From: Aerosticca soli | GTDB lineage: Bacteria; Pseudomonadota; Gammaproteobacteria; Xanthomonadales; Rhodanobacteraceae | Direction: 5' to 3' | Assembly (NCBI RefSeq): GCF_003967035.1 | Contig: NZ_AP018560.1 | Location: forward strand, 2,131,001-2,195,000 | DNA length: 64,000 bases | The notes under the pieces: model-generated | What the model was told of the DNA's origin: nothing | The model's input: the letters and a program-made list of their open reading frames with translations, nothing else | Database searches by the model: none | Shown: one piece after another, positions 30,199 to 39,851 of the stretch | Layout: the number at the start of each line of letters is the position of its first letter | Position numbering within the stretch: the stretch's first letter is position 1 | Position numbers and translations under genes: made by a program

Positions 30199-30236
30199 AG
30201 ACAGGAATCAAGCCGCGGAACGCTTCATTGCTGTCT
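30199..30236 (-). ncRNA. Bulged stem-loop between rplL and rpoB (possible RNase III site)
   Basis: Arms AGACAG-x-AAT-x-AAGC and GCTT-x-ATT-x-CTGTCT pair with two symmetric single mismatches around an 8-9-nt loop, about 13 bp in all; TTTTGG follows on the transcribed strand. E. coli has an RNase III processing stem at the same place between rplL and rpoB. The functional equivalence is inferred from position and shape. Confidence 0.55.
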
Positions 30237-30297
30237 TCTGAAAAGGTCGGGTGATCCAGAATGGAAACAGACAAAGGTGCATATCATCACAACAGGC

Positions 30298-30325
30298 AAA
30301 GCCCGGGGGCTCACACCCCCAGGCT
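30298..30325 (-). terminator. rplL-rpoB attenuator hairpin
   Basis: 11-bp stem with one G-U pair (AAGCCTGGGGG / CCCCCGGGCTT), loop TGTGAG, 42 nt after the rplL stop. The following U-run is short (TTTGCCTGTT), as expected for a partial terminator that lowers rpoBC expression relative to L7/L12. Confidence 0.7.
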
Positions 30326-30366
30326 TGCATCGCACGTGATCGAACTGCGGCGCGCAAGGGCGCCAA

Positions 30367-30741
<375 letters not shown>

Positions 30742-30776
30742 TGTTGTTTACCTTTGAATGCGGTCGAGTGGAAAAC

Positions 30777-31310
30777 TCAAGCTTCGGCTTCGGCCGGCGC
30801 CGCGGCAGCAGGCGCCTCGCCGGCACCCTGCTTGTCGGCCACGGCCTTGATGGCGCGCGCCAGCATGGCGGCGGGCTCAGCCAACACACGGGCCAGCATC
30901 GCCAGGGCCTGTTCGCGGGTCGGCAACGCGGCCAGCACGTCCACGTGCGCGGCCGGCAGCAGCTTGCCTTCCATCGAAACGACCTTGGGTTTCAGCTTGT
31001 CGTTGGTCTTGGCGAATTCCTTGATCAGGCGTCCGGCGGCACCGGGCTCCTCCAGCGAAAATGCGTAGAGCAAGGGTCCGGTCAGGGCGTCCTTGACGAC
31101 CTCGAATCCGGTTCCCGAGACGGCCCGCGCCGCCAGCGTGTTCTTGACGACTTTCAGGAACACGCCGGACTCGCGCGCCTTCTTGCGCATCGCGGTCATC
31201 TGTTCGACCGTGGTGCCCGCATACTCGGCTGCGACCAAGGAGTGCGCCTGCGCGGCGATCTTCGCCAGCTCGGCGACGACCTCTTGCTTCTGTGAGAGAT
31301 TAAGAGCCAT
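30777..31310 (-). CDS. rplJ: 50S ribosomal protein L10
   Basis: 177 residues. L10 anchors L7/L12 to the ribosome and, with L12, represses translation through the leader [22 protein letters not shown] is the family start, preceded by GGAGGAG. The C-terminal helix region that binds L12 dimers ends in an Ala/Glu-rich tail. The L10 leader motif lies 135-230 nt upstream. Confidence 0.98.
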   Translation of the reverse strand: MALNLSQKQEVVAELAKIAAQAHSLVAAEYAGTTVEQMTAMRKKARESGVFLKVVKNTLAARAVSGTGFEVVKDALTGPLLYAFSLEEPGAAGRLIKEFAKTNDKLKPKVVSMEGKLLPAAHVDVLAALPTREQALAMLARVLAEPAAMLARAIKAVADKQGAGEAPAAAAPAEAEA

Positions 31311-31444
31311 GGCACTCCTCCAAATGATATTCCGCGCCGGCTCCTGCCGTTTAGCGGTCCCGAGGCGACGTCATCCTTGACATCGGGAACGCCCGGCGGG
31401 CGTTCCGTCTGGTGTGCCTGACCAGAAACAGCGATTCCGGCGGG

Positions 31445-31540
31445 GCGGCACCATCTGCGCAGGCGGGCCGATGCCTTATTAAGCAGCGCGGGATGGCGGG
31501 TAAGCCCCATACCACCCTGGCTGCGCCTGCGGTCTTTGAC
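31445..31540 (-). ncRNA. L10 leader (autoregulatory mRNA structure)
   Basis: The transcribed strand has GACCGCAGGCG (complement of 31524-31534), an internal CTTAAT, and CGCCTGCGCAGATGGTG (31449-31465). These match the E. coli L10-binding site, which has GACCGCAGG ... CTTAAT ... CCTGCGTAGACGGTGAC. GCAGGCG pairs with CGCCTGC, and the CAGATGG side forms the kink-turn-like bulge region. Binding of L10(L12)4 represses rplJL translation in E. coli; the same role is inferred. Confidence 0.8.
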
Positions 31541-31577
31541 GGCGGTCCCGGGATGAACCGGAACTACCCTCAAACTT

Positions 31578-31604
31578 GCCCGCATGACCTGAAGTCACGC
31601 GGGC
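31578..31604 (-). terminator. Hairpin after rplA
   Basis: 11-bp stem (GCCCGCGTGAC/GGTCATGCGGGC, one G-U) with a TTCA-type loop, about 10 nt after the rplA stop. The downstream sequence AAGTTTGAGG has only a short U-run, so partial termination or 3'-end protection is more likely than complete termination. Confidence 0.5.
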
Positions 31605-31613
31605 TCAAAACCC

Positions 31614-32324
31614 TTACTTGGCCGCGGCCGCCTGCAAGGTCGAGGTATCGACCGGCACGCCCACGCCCATGGTGCTGGACAGCGCGACCTTCTGCAGGTA
31701 TTGGCCCTTGGCAGCCGCGGGCTTGGCCTTCATGAGATCGGCGATCAGCGCGTTGAGATTGTCGGCAAGCTGCTCCGGGGCGAAATCGGCCTTGCCGATG
31801 CTGGCATGGACGATGCCCGCCTTGTCGTTGCGGAACTTGACCTGGCCCGCCTTGGCGTTCTTCACCGCGGTGACCACGTCGGCGGTGACCGAGCCATCCT
31901 TCGGATTGGGCATCAGGCCGCGCGGCCCGAGCAGCTGGCCGAGGCGACCGACCACGCGCATCGCATCGGGCGTGGCGATCACACGACCGAAATCGAGCTC
32001 GCCGGCCTGCATGCGCTCGGCCAGATCCTCCATGCCGACCGCATCGGCACCCGCCGCCTTGGCAGCCTCGGCCTTCTCGCCGGGCGGGCAGAACACTGCC
32101 ACCTTGACCGTCTTGCCGGTACCGTGGGGCAGCAACGAGGAACCGCGCACGCCCTGGTCGGACTTCTTGGCATCGATGCCGAGGCGCACCGCCACGTCTA
32201 CCGATTCGACGAATTTGGCCGTGGCCGTCTGCTTGACGACCTTGATCGCCTCCTCGAGCGGATAGACCTTGCCCGGCTGCACTGCGGCCCTGGCCGCACG
32301 TAGACGCTTGGAAAGCTTTGCCAT
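31614..32324 (-). CDS. rplA: 50S ribosomal protein L1
   Basis: 236 residues. L1 forms the mobile stalk that releases deacylated tRNA and represses the L11 operon in E. coli. [19 protein letters not shown] is the family start. [19 protein letters not shown] near residue 130 is the L1 signature. It begins 3 nt after the rplK stop. Confidence 0.98.
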   Translation of the reverse strand: MAKLSKRLRAARAAVQPGKVYPLEEAIKVVKQTATAKFVESVDVAVRLGIDAKKSDQGVRGSSLLPHGTGKTVKVAVFCPPGEKAEAAKAAGADAVGMEDLAERMQAGELDFGRVIATPDAMRVVGRLGQLLGPRGLMPNPKDGSVTADVVTAVKNAKAGQVKFRNDKAGIVHASIGKADFAPEQLADNLNALIADLMKAKPAAAKGQYLQKVALSSTMGVGVPVDTSTLQAAAAK

Positions 32325-32327
32325 GTC

Positions 32328-32756
32328 TTATCCCTCCACCACCAGACCCATGCTGCGCGCGCTGCCGGCGATGGTACGCACGGCCGCATCCAGACTCGCC
32401 GCCGTCAGGTCGGGCTCCTTCTGCTTGGCGATGTCTTCCAGCTGCTTGCGGGTGATCTTGCCCACCTTATCGGTATTGGGCTTGGAAGATCCCTTGGCGA
32501 CGCCCACGGCCTTCTTGATCAGCACGGTGGCCGGCGGGGTCTTGGTGACGAAGGTGAAGCTGCGGTCGGAGTAGGCCGTGATGATGACCGGAATCGGCAA
32601 CCCCGGCTCCATCTTCTGCGTGGCGGCGTTGAACGCCTTGCAGAATTCCATGATGTTGAGACCGCGCTGGCCGAGCGCGGGACCCACCGGCGGGGAAGGA
32701 TTGGCCTGCCCGGCCTTGACCTGCAGCTTGATGTAGCCTACGACTTTCTTTGCCAT
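32328..32756 (-). CDS. rplK: 50S ribosomal protein L11
   Basis: 142 residues. L11 lies in the GTPase-associated centre and is needed for RelA activation by stalled ribosomes. The N-terminal [20 protein letters not shown] contains the proline-rich thiostrepton-contact segment. C-terminal RNA-binding domain follows [14 protein letters not shown]. First gene of its own promoter unit. Confidence 0.98.
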   Translation of the reverse strand: MAKKVVGYIKLQVKAGQANPSPPVGPALGQRGLNIMEFCKAFNAATQKMEPGLPIPVIITAYSDRSFTFVTKTPPATVLIKKAVGVAKGSSKPNTDKVGKITRKQLEDIAKQKEPDLTAASLDAAVRTIAGSARSMGLVVEG

Positions 32757-32857
32757 GAAAATGCACCTCGCGAGTACAGGCGCCGGTTAGGCTCCTCGCC
32801 CTGCGTCGCTCCGTGACGGTGACGGACGCGCCTCCTGCGCCTCCGAAAAGCCTGCTC

Positions 32858-32876
32858 GCTCGCCAATGGCGAGCGG
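32858..32876 (-). other. Perfect hairpin at the 5' end of the rplK mRNA
   Basis: CGCTCGCC-ATT-GGCGAGCG, an 8-bp perfect stem, about 11 nt downstream of the predicted -10, followed on the transcribed strand by AGCAGGCTTTTCGG. It could protect the 5' end or be part of the L1-regulated leader. The L1 target itself was not identified. Confidence 0.55.
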
Positions 32877-32886
32877 TGAACTGCGT

Positions 32887-32915
32887 AGTTTACGCGCGTG
32901 CGAGCGCCCATGCAA
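32887..32915 (-). promoter_or_regulatory. Candidate rplK (L11 operon) promoter
   Basis: Minus strand TTGCAT (32910-32915), 17 nt, TAAACT (32887-32892), 131 nt upstream of the rplK ATG. Placed between nusG and rplK, matching the PL11 promoter position of E. coli. Confidence 0.65.
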
Positions 32916-32978
32916 GGCGCATGCCGCTGCGATGACTTCAAGACCGGCGGCCGGGCGATCAGGCCCAGCCGTGCCTCA

Positions 32979-33539
32979 TCAAGCCTTCTCGACCTGCCCG
33001 AACTCGAGTTCGACCGGCGTGGAGCGCCCGAAGATCAACACCGCGACGCGCAGGCGGCTCTTTTCATAATTGACCTCCTCCACGACGCCATTGAAGTCGT
33101 TGAAGGGGCCGTCGATGACGCGCACCATTTCGCCCGGCTCGAACAGCACCTTCGGCTTGGGCTTCTCGACGCCCTCGCGCACGCGGTTGAGGATGGCCTC
33201 GGCCTCGCTGTCCTTGATCGGCAGGGGCCGGTCAGCCGTACCGCCGATGAAACCCATCACCTTGGGCGTTTCCTTGACCAGATGCCAGCACTCATCGTCG
33301 ATGCGCGGCGCCTTGCCCTCGGTATTGGTCTCGATCTGCACCAGCACGTAGCCGGGAAAGAACTTGCGGTCGCTGCGGCGCTTCTGGCCGCCGCGCATCT
33401 CGATCACTTCCTCGGTCGGCACCAGCACTTCACCGAACTTGTCCTGCATGCCCGCGCGCGCGATGCGCTCCTGGAGCGACCGCTTGACCGCGTTCTCGAA
33501 ACCCGAATAGGCGTGCACCACGTACCAACGCTTGCTCAT
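32979..33539 (-). CDS. nusG: Transcription termination/antitermination factor NusG
   Basis: 186 residues. NusG binds RNA polymerase and couples it to Rho or to ribosomal S10. N-terminal NGN domain [20 protein letters not shown]. The C-terminal KOW domain [20 protein letters not shown] carries the Rho/S10 interface. Length is slightly above E. coli (181). It follows secE by 10 nt. Confidence 0.99.
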   Translation of the reverse strand: MSKRWYVVHAYSGFENAVKRSLQERIARAGMQDKFGEVLVPTEEVIEMRGGQKRRSDRKFFPGYVLVQIETNTEGKAPRIDDECWHLVKETPKVMGFIGGTADRPLPIKDSEAEAILNRVREGVEKPKPKVLFEPGEMVRVIDGPFNDFNGVVEEVNYEKSRLRVAVLIFGRSTPVELEFGQVEKA

Positions 33540-33549
33540 GGTCTTGTCC

Positions 33550-33939
33550 TCACAACTTGAGCAGCCAATCGAGCACGACCGCCTTCAGGACCAAATCGAT
33601 GAGTCCGAGCAGCAGCGACAGGATGACGACCACGACGATGATCACGCCGGTGGTCTTCAAGGTTTCCTCGCGCGTGGGCCAGACGACCTTGCGCAGCTCG
33701 TACTGCGATTCGATCAGAAATCCGCGCACGCGGCGCCCGACCGCGGTAAAGGCCGCGATGCCCAGCGAGGCGACCAGCGCCACCAGCACGATGAGCATGC
33801 GCACGGCAGGCGACAGCCGGTCACCGCTGCCCAGCCAGGAATAGGCGAAAATGCCGGCAGCGAGGACCAGGAACGCGAGGACCAGCTTGGCGGTATCGGC
33901 GCCGCCGGCGCCCTTGGGTTGTTCTGCCTTGGTATTCAT
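33550..33939 (-). CDS. secE: Preprotein translocase subunit SecE
   Basis: 129 residues, the three-segment gammaproteobacterial type. Two N-terminal membrane helices ([19 protein letters not shown] and the next [16 protein letters not shown]) precede the essential amphipathic region [20 protein letters not shown] and the third helix. SecE clamps SecY. The ATG at 33937-33939 was chosen because the open frame upstream runs into tRNA-Trp. Order tRNA-Trp, secE, nusG is conserved in gammaproteobacteria. Confidence 0.97.
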   Translation of the reverse strand: MNTKAEQPKGAGGADTAKLVLAFLVLAAGIFAYSWLGSGDRLSPAVRMLIVLVALVASLGIAAFTAVGRRVRGFLIESQYELRKVVWPTREETLKTTGVIIVVVVILSLLLGLIDLVLKAVVLDWLLKL

Positions 33940-34008
33940 GCACGCTGGACTGGCATGGCAGCGACCTTGGGTATCGGCGCTGCCGGTGCCGCTGACTTCC
34001 TCGCGAAT

Positions 34009-34084
<76 letters not shown>

Positions 34085-34118
34085 ATGAAAGTGTTCCGGA
34101 GAAGGGTAAAAGCCAAGG

Positions 34119-34165
34119 CATGGTGAACCGGAAAGCCGATGTTTGGCCGTTTCCCGTTCACCATT
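34119..34165 (-). terminator. Long hairpin between tuf copy 2 and tRNA-Trp
   Basis: A stem of about 20 bp (arms ATGGTGAAC... and ...GTTCACCAT, with a few mismatches) and a 6-nt loop, about 24 nt after the tuf stop. The downstream GGCTTTTACC has a 4-nt U-run. It probably separates tuf mRNA from the downstream tRNA-Trp/secE/nusG RNA by processing or partial termination. Confidence 0.6.
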
Positions 34166-34188
34166 CCCCGCTGCCGATGCTCCAAGCC

Positions 34189-35379
<1,191 letters not shown>

Positions 35380-35449
35380 GAGCGTAAAACCCCGATGGAG
35401 TCTGTGAAGGAAGTTGGAGGAAACGAGCCGGCCTGGCGACCCTTGCGAG

Positions 35450-35525
<76 letters not shown>

Positions 35526-35655
35526 TTGTGTTTTCGGCCATCCATCCTTGATGGCGTAGATCAGACCGACCTCCATGCCGGACTTTCAAAACCGGAACGC
35601 CAGCGGCCGATGACATCCTGCTGGCGTCAACAATGCTGTCAGCGGCAAGCAGTCA

Positions 35656-35729
<74 letters not shown>

Positions 35730-35937
35730 AAGATGCGGCATTACCTCATGACAGGGAAACGCCGCGATCCGCCGGCTTCCCGACCCTGCCTCCGGGCCGC
35801 GCCGCTTTCGCGTCGCGCATCGACATCGCCTCCTGCGAGGTCGTCGAACCATCATTCCCGTGTCGGTGGCTCGAATCCACGTCCACGGGCTCGATGCAGG
35901 CATTCCGCATTCCGCCAGCCGTCTTGCCGGACCGGAA
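35730..35937 (-). other. Spacer between tRNA-Tyr and tRNA-Gly, with a T-arm-like hairpin
   Basis: 208 nt, much longer than the usual tRNA spacers. A stem-loop at 35857-35889 has outer arms CCCGTG/CACGGG and an inner GTGG-ATTCGAG-CCAC, which resembles a tRNA T arm. No complete cloverleaf fits around it, so it may be a tRNA remnant or coincidence. Confidence 0.45.
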
Positions 35938-36023
35938 TGGTGGAGGGAGGTGGATTCGAACCACCGAAGGCGTAAGCCAGCAGATTTACAGTCTGCCCCC
36001 GTTGGCCGCTTGGGTATCCCTCC
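35938..36023 (-). tRNA. tRNA-Tyr (GTA)
   Basis: 86 nt, class II with a long variable arm. Acceptor stem GGAGGGA/TCCCTCC, anticodon loop CTGTAAA (anticodon GTA), T loop GGTTCGAATCC, encoded CCA. First gene of the tRNA/tuf operon, 15 nt downstream of the -10. Confidence 0.97.
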
Positions 36024-36037
36024 AACAAAGAACGGTT

Positions 36038-36066
36038 ATTGTGTGATTCGCACCAGGAGCTGTCAA
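36038..36066 (-). promoter_or_regulatory. Promoter of the tRNA-Tyr/Gly/Thr/tuf/secE/nusG operon
   Basis: Minus strand TTGACA (36061-36066), 17 nt, CACAAT (36038-36043). The -35 is a perfect consensus and spacing is ideal; predicted start about 7 nt before the tRNA-Tyr 5' end. Nothing else occupies the 66 nt before the next gene. Confidence 0.8.
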
Positions 36067-36089
36067 CACCCGGGAAGTGGACCCGATCC

Positions 36090-38081
36090 TCACGGCGCGG
36101 GCGACGGCAGGGCGAGGGCGTCCTGCGCGTAGATCGCCACGTGCGGCACGCCGTCGCTGCCGATCCAGCCGCGATACATGCCTTCGGTGTTGAACGGCAT
36201 CGCCACTTCGCCGTCGGCTCCCAACACGATCGCGCCGCCGTCGCCGCCGAGCGACGGGATCTCGTCCTCGATCACCGCTTGGCCCGCAATGGCAGCGGAC
36301 TCGCCCAGCAGGCTCATGCGCAGGCAGATGTCGCGCGCGGCGGCAACGCGCAGGTAATACTCGCCCCAGCCGGTGCCCGATACCGCGCAATCGGCGTTGG
36401 CATAGGTGCCGGCGCCGATGATCGGCGAATCACCCACGCGCCCCCAGCGCTTGTCGGTCATGCCGCCGGTGGAGGTGGCGGCGGCGAGCCGTCCCTGGCT
36501 GTCGCGCGCGACCGCGCCGACGGTGCCGAAATGCCGCAGCGTGGCCATGCCCGTGGCGGCCCGCTTGCCTGCGGCATCCTCCTTCAGGGCCTTCTGCAGC
36601 TGTTGCCAGCGTTCCTCGGTACGGAAATAGGAAGGATCGACCAGCGCGATGCCCTGTTCGGCGGCGAACTGTTCGGCGCCATCGCCGAACAGCAGCACGT
36701 GGGGCGATTTTTCCATCACCGCGCGCGCCAGCAGCACCGGGTTTTTCACCCGGTGCACGTTGGCCACCGCGCCGGCGGCCAGGCTGGGACCGTCCATGAT
36801 CGAGGCGTCCAGCTCGTTGCGTCCGTCGTGGGTGAACACAGCGCCACGGCCGGCGTTGAAGAGCGGGTCGTCCTCCAGCACCACGATGGCCGCACTCACC
36901 GCATCCAGCGCCGAATCGCCGGCCTGCAGCCTCGCGTAGCCGCGGCGCAACGCCAGCGCGAGCGCATCCCGGGCCCTGGCTTCGCGCTCGGGCGTCATCT
37001 CGGCGCGCTCGACGCCGGCGCCGCCATGGATGACGAGCAGCGGCTGCACTTGGCCGCGCAGCGACCAGGTGCCTGCGCCGGCATCGGCCAGCGCGCGGAA
37101 GGCAGGCTTGCGCACGCGCAGGTCGCGCATGTCGATGTGGCTTTGCGGGCCGATCCCGGTGACACGCCACCCTTTCACCTGCAAGGGCTCGCCGGCAACG
37201 AGCGGCGCCGGTGGCTGCGTGGGCTGCACCAGCCACACGTAACCGTTGCGCGCGGTGAACACCCGGCCGCTGCCATCGGCCTCGATGCACAGCGCAGTGC
37301 GCTCGTCCACGCCCAGGCCGACGACATCCGTCGCGCCTTGGTATTGCAGGCGGGCCAGGAAGGCGATCAACCGCCCGAGCCGCTGGCGCGCGTCGAAATG
37401 GGTGTCGGTGATGACGTACTGCAGATACGGCAGGTGCAGGAAATCCTCCACCAGCGTGACGCCCGGCCCGAGAGGATCGCGCAGGGCTTCGTGCGAGCGC
37501 AGGCTGCCGCCGTCGAGCGCGCCGTAGACGTGGCCGCCCAACACCGCCAGGCCGGCGCTGCTGCCGCCGATCGGCTTGCCCGCACGCACGTGGGCATCGA
37601 GCAAGGCGCTGAGCGGCGTGTCTTTCCAGTAGCGCACGTAGTTGGACTGGTCGCCGCCGGCGAGGAAGATGCCGTCGGCATGACGAACGATGTCGAGCAC
37701 GGCCGGATCGCTGGCCGCCTCGCGCGCGTGGAACACTAGCGTCTCGACCGAAACCACACCGCCGATGTGGTGGTACATCTCCTGCTGCAATTCGTCGCCG
37801 CCGGATGCGCGCAGGATCAGGAAATGGCCGTGCCCGCTCTTGGCCGCGAGCCAGCTGAAGGCCTTGCCGACCCAGTCGCCGCCGCCCATCAGCATCAGGC
37901 CGGTCGAGGTCTTGCCGGGCGTGGGCGCATGCACGTCACCGATCGCGTAGTAGTCGTACGTCTTGACGCGCGGCGAATCGGCGTGAGCGTCGAAGGAAAG
38001 GACGGCACCGCAAAGCATCAGCCACGGCAGCAATGCGCGCAGAGAACGCCGCACGCGTGGCCAAACCGGTTCTGCAAACAT
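36090..38081 (-). CDS. Exported cyanophycinase / isoaspartyl peptidase (L-asparaginase) fusion
   Basis: 663 residues in two catalytic units. Residues 1-34 look like a signal peptide (Arg-rich start, LLPWLMLCGAVLSF, cleavage near AHA-D). Residues 35-310 are a peptidase S51 / cyanophycinase: GGDQ at 142-145, nucleophile elbow GGSSAGL (Ser175) and DTHFDARQRLGRL with His228. Residues 345-655 are a plant-type asparaginase / isoaspartyl aminopeptidase (Ntn hydrolase): IHGGAG at 351-356, DPLFNAGRGAVF, and the autocleavage Thr520 in HFGTVGAVARD, then GDSPIIGAGTYAN. Cyanophycinase yields beta-Asp-Arg dipeptides, which isoaspartyl peptidases split, so the fusion could complete breakdown outside the cytoplasm. 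The substrate is inferred; other isoaspartyl or asparagine peptides are possible. The gene follows no visible operon and diverges from the sigma factor. Confidence 0.9.
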   Translation of the reverse strand: MFAEPVWPRVRRSLRALLPWLMLCGAVLSFDAHADSPRVKTYDYYAIGDVHAPTPGKTSTGLMLMGGGDWVGKAFSWLAAKSGHGHFLILRASGGDELQQEMYHHIGGVVSVETLVFHAREAASDPAVLDIVRHADGIFLAGGDQSNYVRYWKDTPLSALLDAHVRAGKPIGGSSAGLAVLGGHVYGALDGGSLRSHEALRDPLGPGVTLVEDFLHLPYLQYVITDTHFDARQRLGRLIAFLARLQYQGATDVVGLGVDERTALCIEADGSGRVFTARNGYVWLVQPTQPPAPLVAGEPLQVKGWRVTGIGPQSHIDMRDLRVRKPAFRALADAGAGTWSLRGQVQPLLVIHGGAGVERAEMTPEREARARDALALALRRGYARLQAGDSALDAVSAAIVVLEDDPLFNAGRGAVFTHDGRNELDASIMDGPSLAAGAVANVHRVKNPVLLARAVMEKSPHVLLFGDGAEQFAAEQGIALVDPSYFRTEERWQQLQKALKEDAAGKRAATGMATLRHFGTVGAVARDSQGRLAAATSTGGMTDKRWGRVGDSPIIGAGTYANADCAVSGTGWGEYYLRVAAARDICLRMSLLGESAAIAGQAVIEDEIPSLGGDGGAIVLGADGEVAMPFNTEGMYRGWIGSDGVPHVAIYAQDALALPSPAP

Positions 38082-38202
38082 CCCGCCCTCCTGGAAACGC
38101 AGGACCGCGGACGCGGCCCCATCCTTTGACGATCCGCGCCGCGATATCCCCCACGGCTGACCGCCCCCGAGCCGGCGCCTCGAAACGCGCTAAGGTGCGG
38201 TC

Positions 38203-38769
38203 ATGGGCGATCTGGACCATTGGTTCATTCATGAGATCCTGGTGCATGAGGGCGCGCTCTTGCGTTTTCTGCAGCGCGCCTGGCACGACCGTGGCGAAAT
38301 CCACGATCTGCGCCAGGAGATTTATGTGCGCGTCTACGAGGCGGCCGGCAAGACGCGCCCTGCGCAGCCCAAGGCCTTTTTGTTCGCCACCGCACGGCAC
38401 CTCATCACCGACCGCCTGCGCCGCAGCCGGGTGGTTTCGATCGACGCCGTGGGTGATCTGGACGCGTTGAACGTCTTGATCGACGAGATTTCCCCGGAGC
38501 GACGCCTCGACGCACGACAGATCCTGAAGCGACTGGCCGATGCCTTCGACCGTCTGCCCGCCCGTTGCCGCGAGGTGGTCTGGTTGCGCAAGGTGGAGGA
38601 ACTGCCGCAAAAGGCGGTGGCGGCCCGTCTGGGCATCACCGAGAAGACCGTCGAGAAACAGGTCGCCAAGGGCATCCGACTGATCGCGGATCATTTTTAC
38701 GGCAGCGACAGGACGCAGCCTTCGGCAATGGACAGGCAGCATGAACCCGGACAGCAGCAGGCAGATTGA
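38203..38769 (+). CDS. ECF sigma factor, FecI-like
   Basis: 188 residues. ECF sigma factors of this group direct transcription of a partner receptor when released by FecR. Region 2 is seen near residues 20-85 (HDLRQEIYVRVYEAAG, KAFLFATARHLITDRLRRSR), region 4 near 110-165 (LPARCREVVWLRKVEELPQK then KTVEKQVAKGIRLIADHF). The order sigma factor, FecR, TonB receptor is the standard cell-surface signalling cassette. The C-terminal end overlaps fecR by 29 nt. AAGG lies upstream of the ATG; no clear promoter was seen in the 121-nt divergent gap. Confidence 0.93.
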   Translation: MGDLDHWFIHEILVHEGALLRFLQRAWHDRGEIHDLRQEIYVRVYEAAGKTRPAQPKAFLFATARHLITDRLRRSRVVSIDAVGDLDALNVLIDEISPERRLDARQILKRLADAFDRLPARCREVVWLRKVEELPQKAVAARLGITEKTVEKQVAKGIRLIADHFYGSDRTQPSAMDRQHEPGQQQAD

Positions 38770-39763
38770 ACGCACCGCGGCGCAGTGGCTGGCGCGCCGG
38801 GACGGCGACCACTGGAGCGCGCGCGACCAAACCGAGCTCGAGGCCTGGCTGGCCGCGGCCACCGCGCACAAGGTGGCCTATCTGCGCCTCGAAGCGGCGT
38901 GGAGTGAGAGCGGCAGGCTGCGCGCACTCGGCGCGGGACGATCCGGGACGCTTGCCGCGGGGGCATGGCCGGCCCGGCCGAGGCGACCGGCGGCCACGGC
39001 AAGGACGTACCCGTCGCGCCGCCGTCCTGGCCGCCTGCTGCGTCGGTTTGGAATGCTCGCTGCCGCCGCCGTGCTGCTCGCCATCGGGATCGGGCTTGGC
39101 TGGCGCCATCAGGCGGTGCAGCGGGCCAGCTACGCCACCGCGGTCGGCAGCCTGGCCGAAGTCACCCTGGCCGACGGCTCGCGCGCCACGCTGAGCAGCG
39201 ACACCCGCATCGCGGTGTCGCTGTCGCGCAGTGAACGGCATATCGAGCTGCAACAGGGCGAGGCGTATTTCACGGTGCGCAAGGACCCGGCCCGGCCATT
39301 CGTGGTCGAAGCCGCCGAACACGGCGTGGTGGCCGTCGGCACCCGCTTCGCCGTGCGTCGCGACGGCAGTCACCTGCGGGTGGTGGTGACCGAAGGCGTG
39401 GTGCGGCTGGAATCCCACGCCGACGAGGCGCCGCCGGCCACCCTGCTGCCGGCCGGCAGCCTGGCGCTGGTGAGCGACGGCGGCACCGTGGTACGCAGCT
39501 TCCCGCTCGAGGAGGCCGACCGCTACCTCGGCTGGCGCCAGGGGTACGTCAGCTTCCACCACACGCCGCTCGCCGCGGCGGTGGCGGAGCTCAATCGCTA
39601 CAGCACGCGCAAACTCGTCATCGCCGACGCGTCCATCGCCTCGCTGCCTCTGGGCGGCAACTTCCGCTGGACCAACACCGAAGCCTTCGTGCGGCTCCTC
39701 GAACAGGGCTTTCCGGTGCGCGCGGAGCGTCACGGCGAAGTCATCGAGCTCCACGCGCGCTGA
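38741..39763 (+). CDS. FecR-like anti-sigma factor
   Basis: 340 residues. Inner-membrane protein that holds the sigma factor and receives the signal from the receptor. The N-terminal DUF4880-type segment (RTAAQWLARRDGDHWSARDQ, EAWLAAATAHKVAYLRLE) is the cytoplasmic sigma-binding part. A single membrane helix lies near residues 105-123 (GMLAAAAVLLAIGIGLGW). The periplasmic FecR domain (VGSLAEVTLADGSRATLSSD, EAYFTVRKDPARPFVVEA) and a C-terminal STN-like fold follow. The start overlaps the sigma gene by 29 nt, suggesting coupling. Between it and the receptor are 88 nt. Confidence 0.93.
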   Translation: MNPDSSRQIERTAAQWLARRDGDHWSARDQTELEAWLAAATAHKVAYLRLEAAWSESGRLRALGAGRSGTLAAGAWPARPRRPAATARTYPSRRRPGRLLRRFGMLAAAAVLLAIGIGLGWRHQAVQRASYATAVGSLAEVTLADGSRATLSSDTRIAVSLSRSERHIELQQGEAYFTVRKDPARPFVVEAAEHGVVAVGTRFAVRRDGSHLRVVVTEGVVRLESHADEAPPATLLPAGSLALVSDGGTVVRSFPLEEADRYLGWRQGYVSFHHTPLAAAVAELNRYSTRKLVIADASIASLPLGGNFRWTNTEAFVRLLEQGFPVRAERHGEVIELHAR

Positions 39764-39851
39764 CCGCACTGCGCGGACGAGGGGGGATTTGCCGCGCCCG
39801 TTCGTCTTGCGCAGATGCACGGCAAACGTGTGAACCGCCACGGGGGAGGCC

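Larger units (their letters stand above)
31311..31613 (-). other. rplA-rplJ intergenic region
   Basis: 303 nt without a coding frame. It holds a hairpin just after rplA (31578-31604), the L10 leader motif (31445-31540), and a GC-rich CGGAACGCCCG/CGGGCGTTCC hairpin near 31384-31408 on the way to the rplJ ribosome-binding site. Confidence 0.7.

Noticed and set aside
38082-38202. Sigma-factor promoter in the divergent gap
   Set aside because: A possible TAAGGT -10 lacks a reasonable -35 at the right spacing, so it was not listed.
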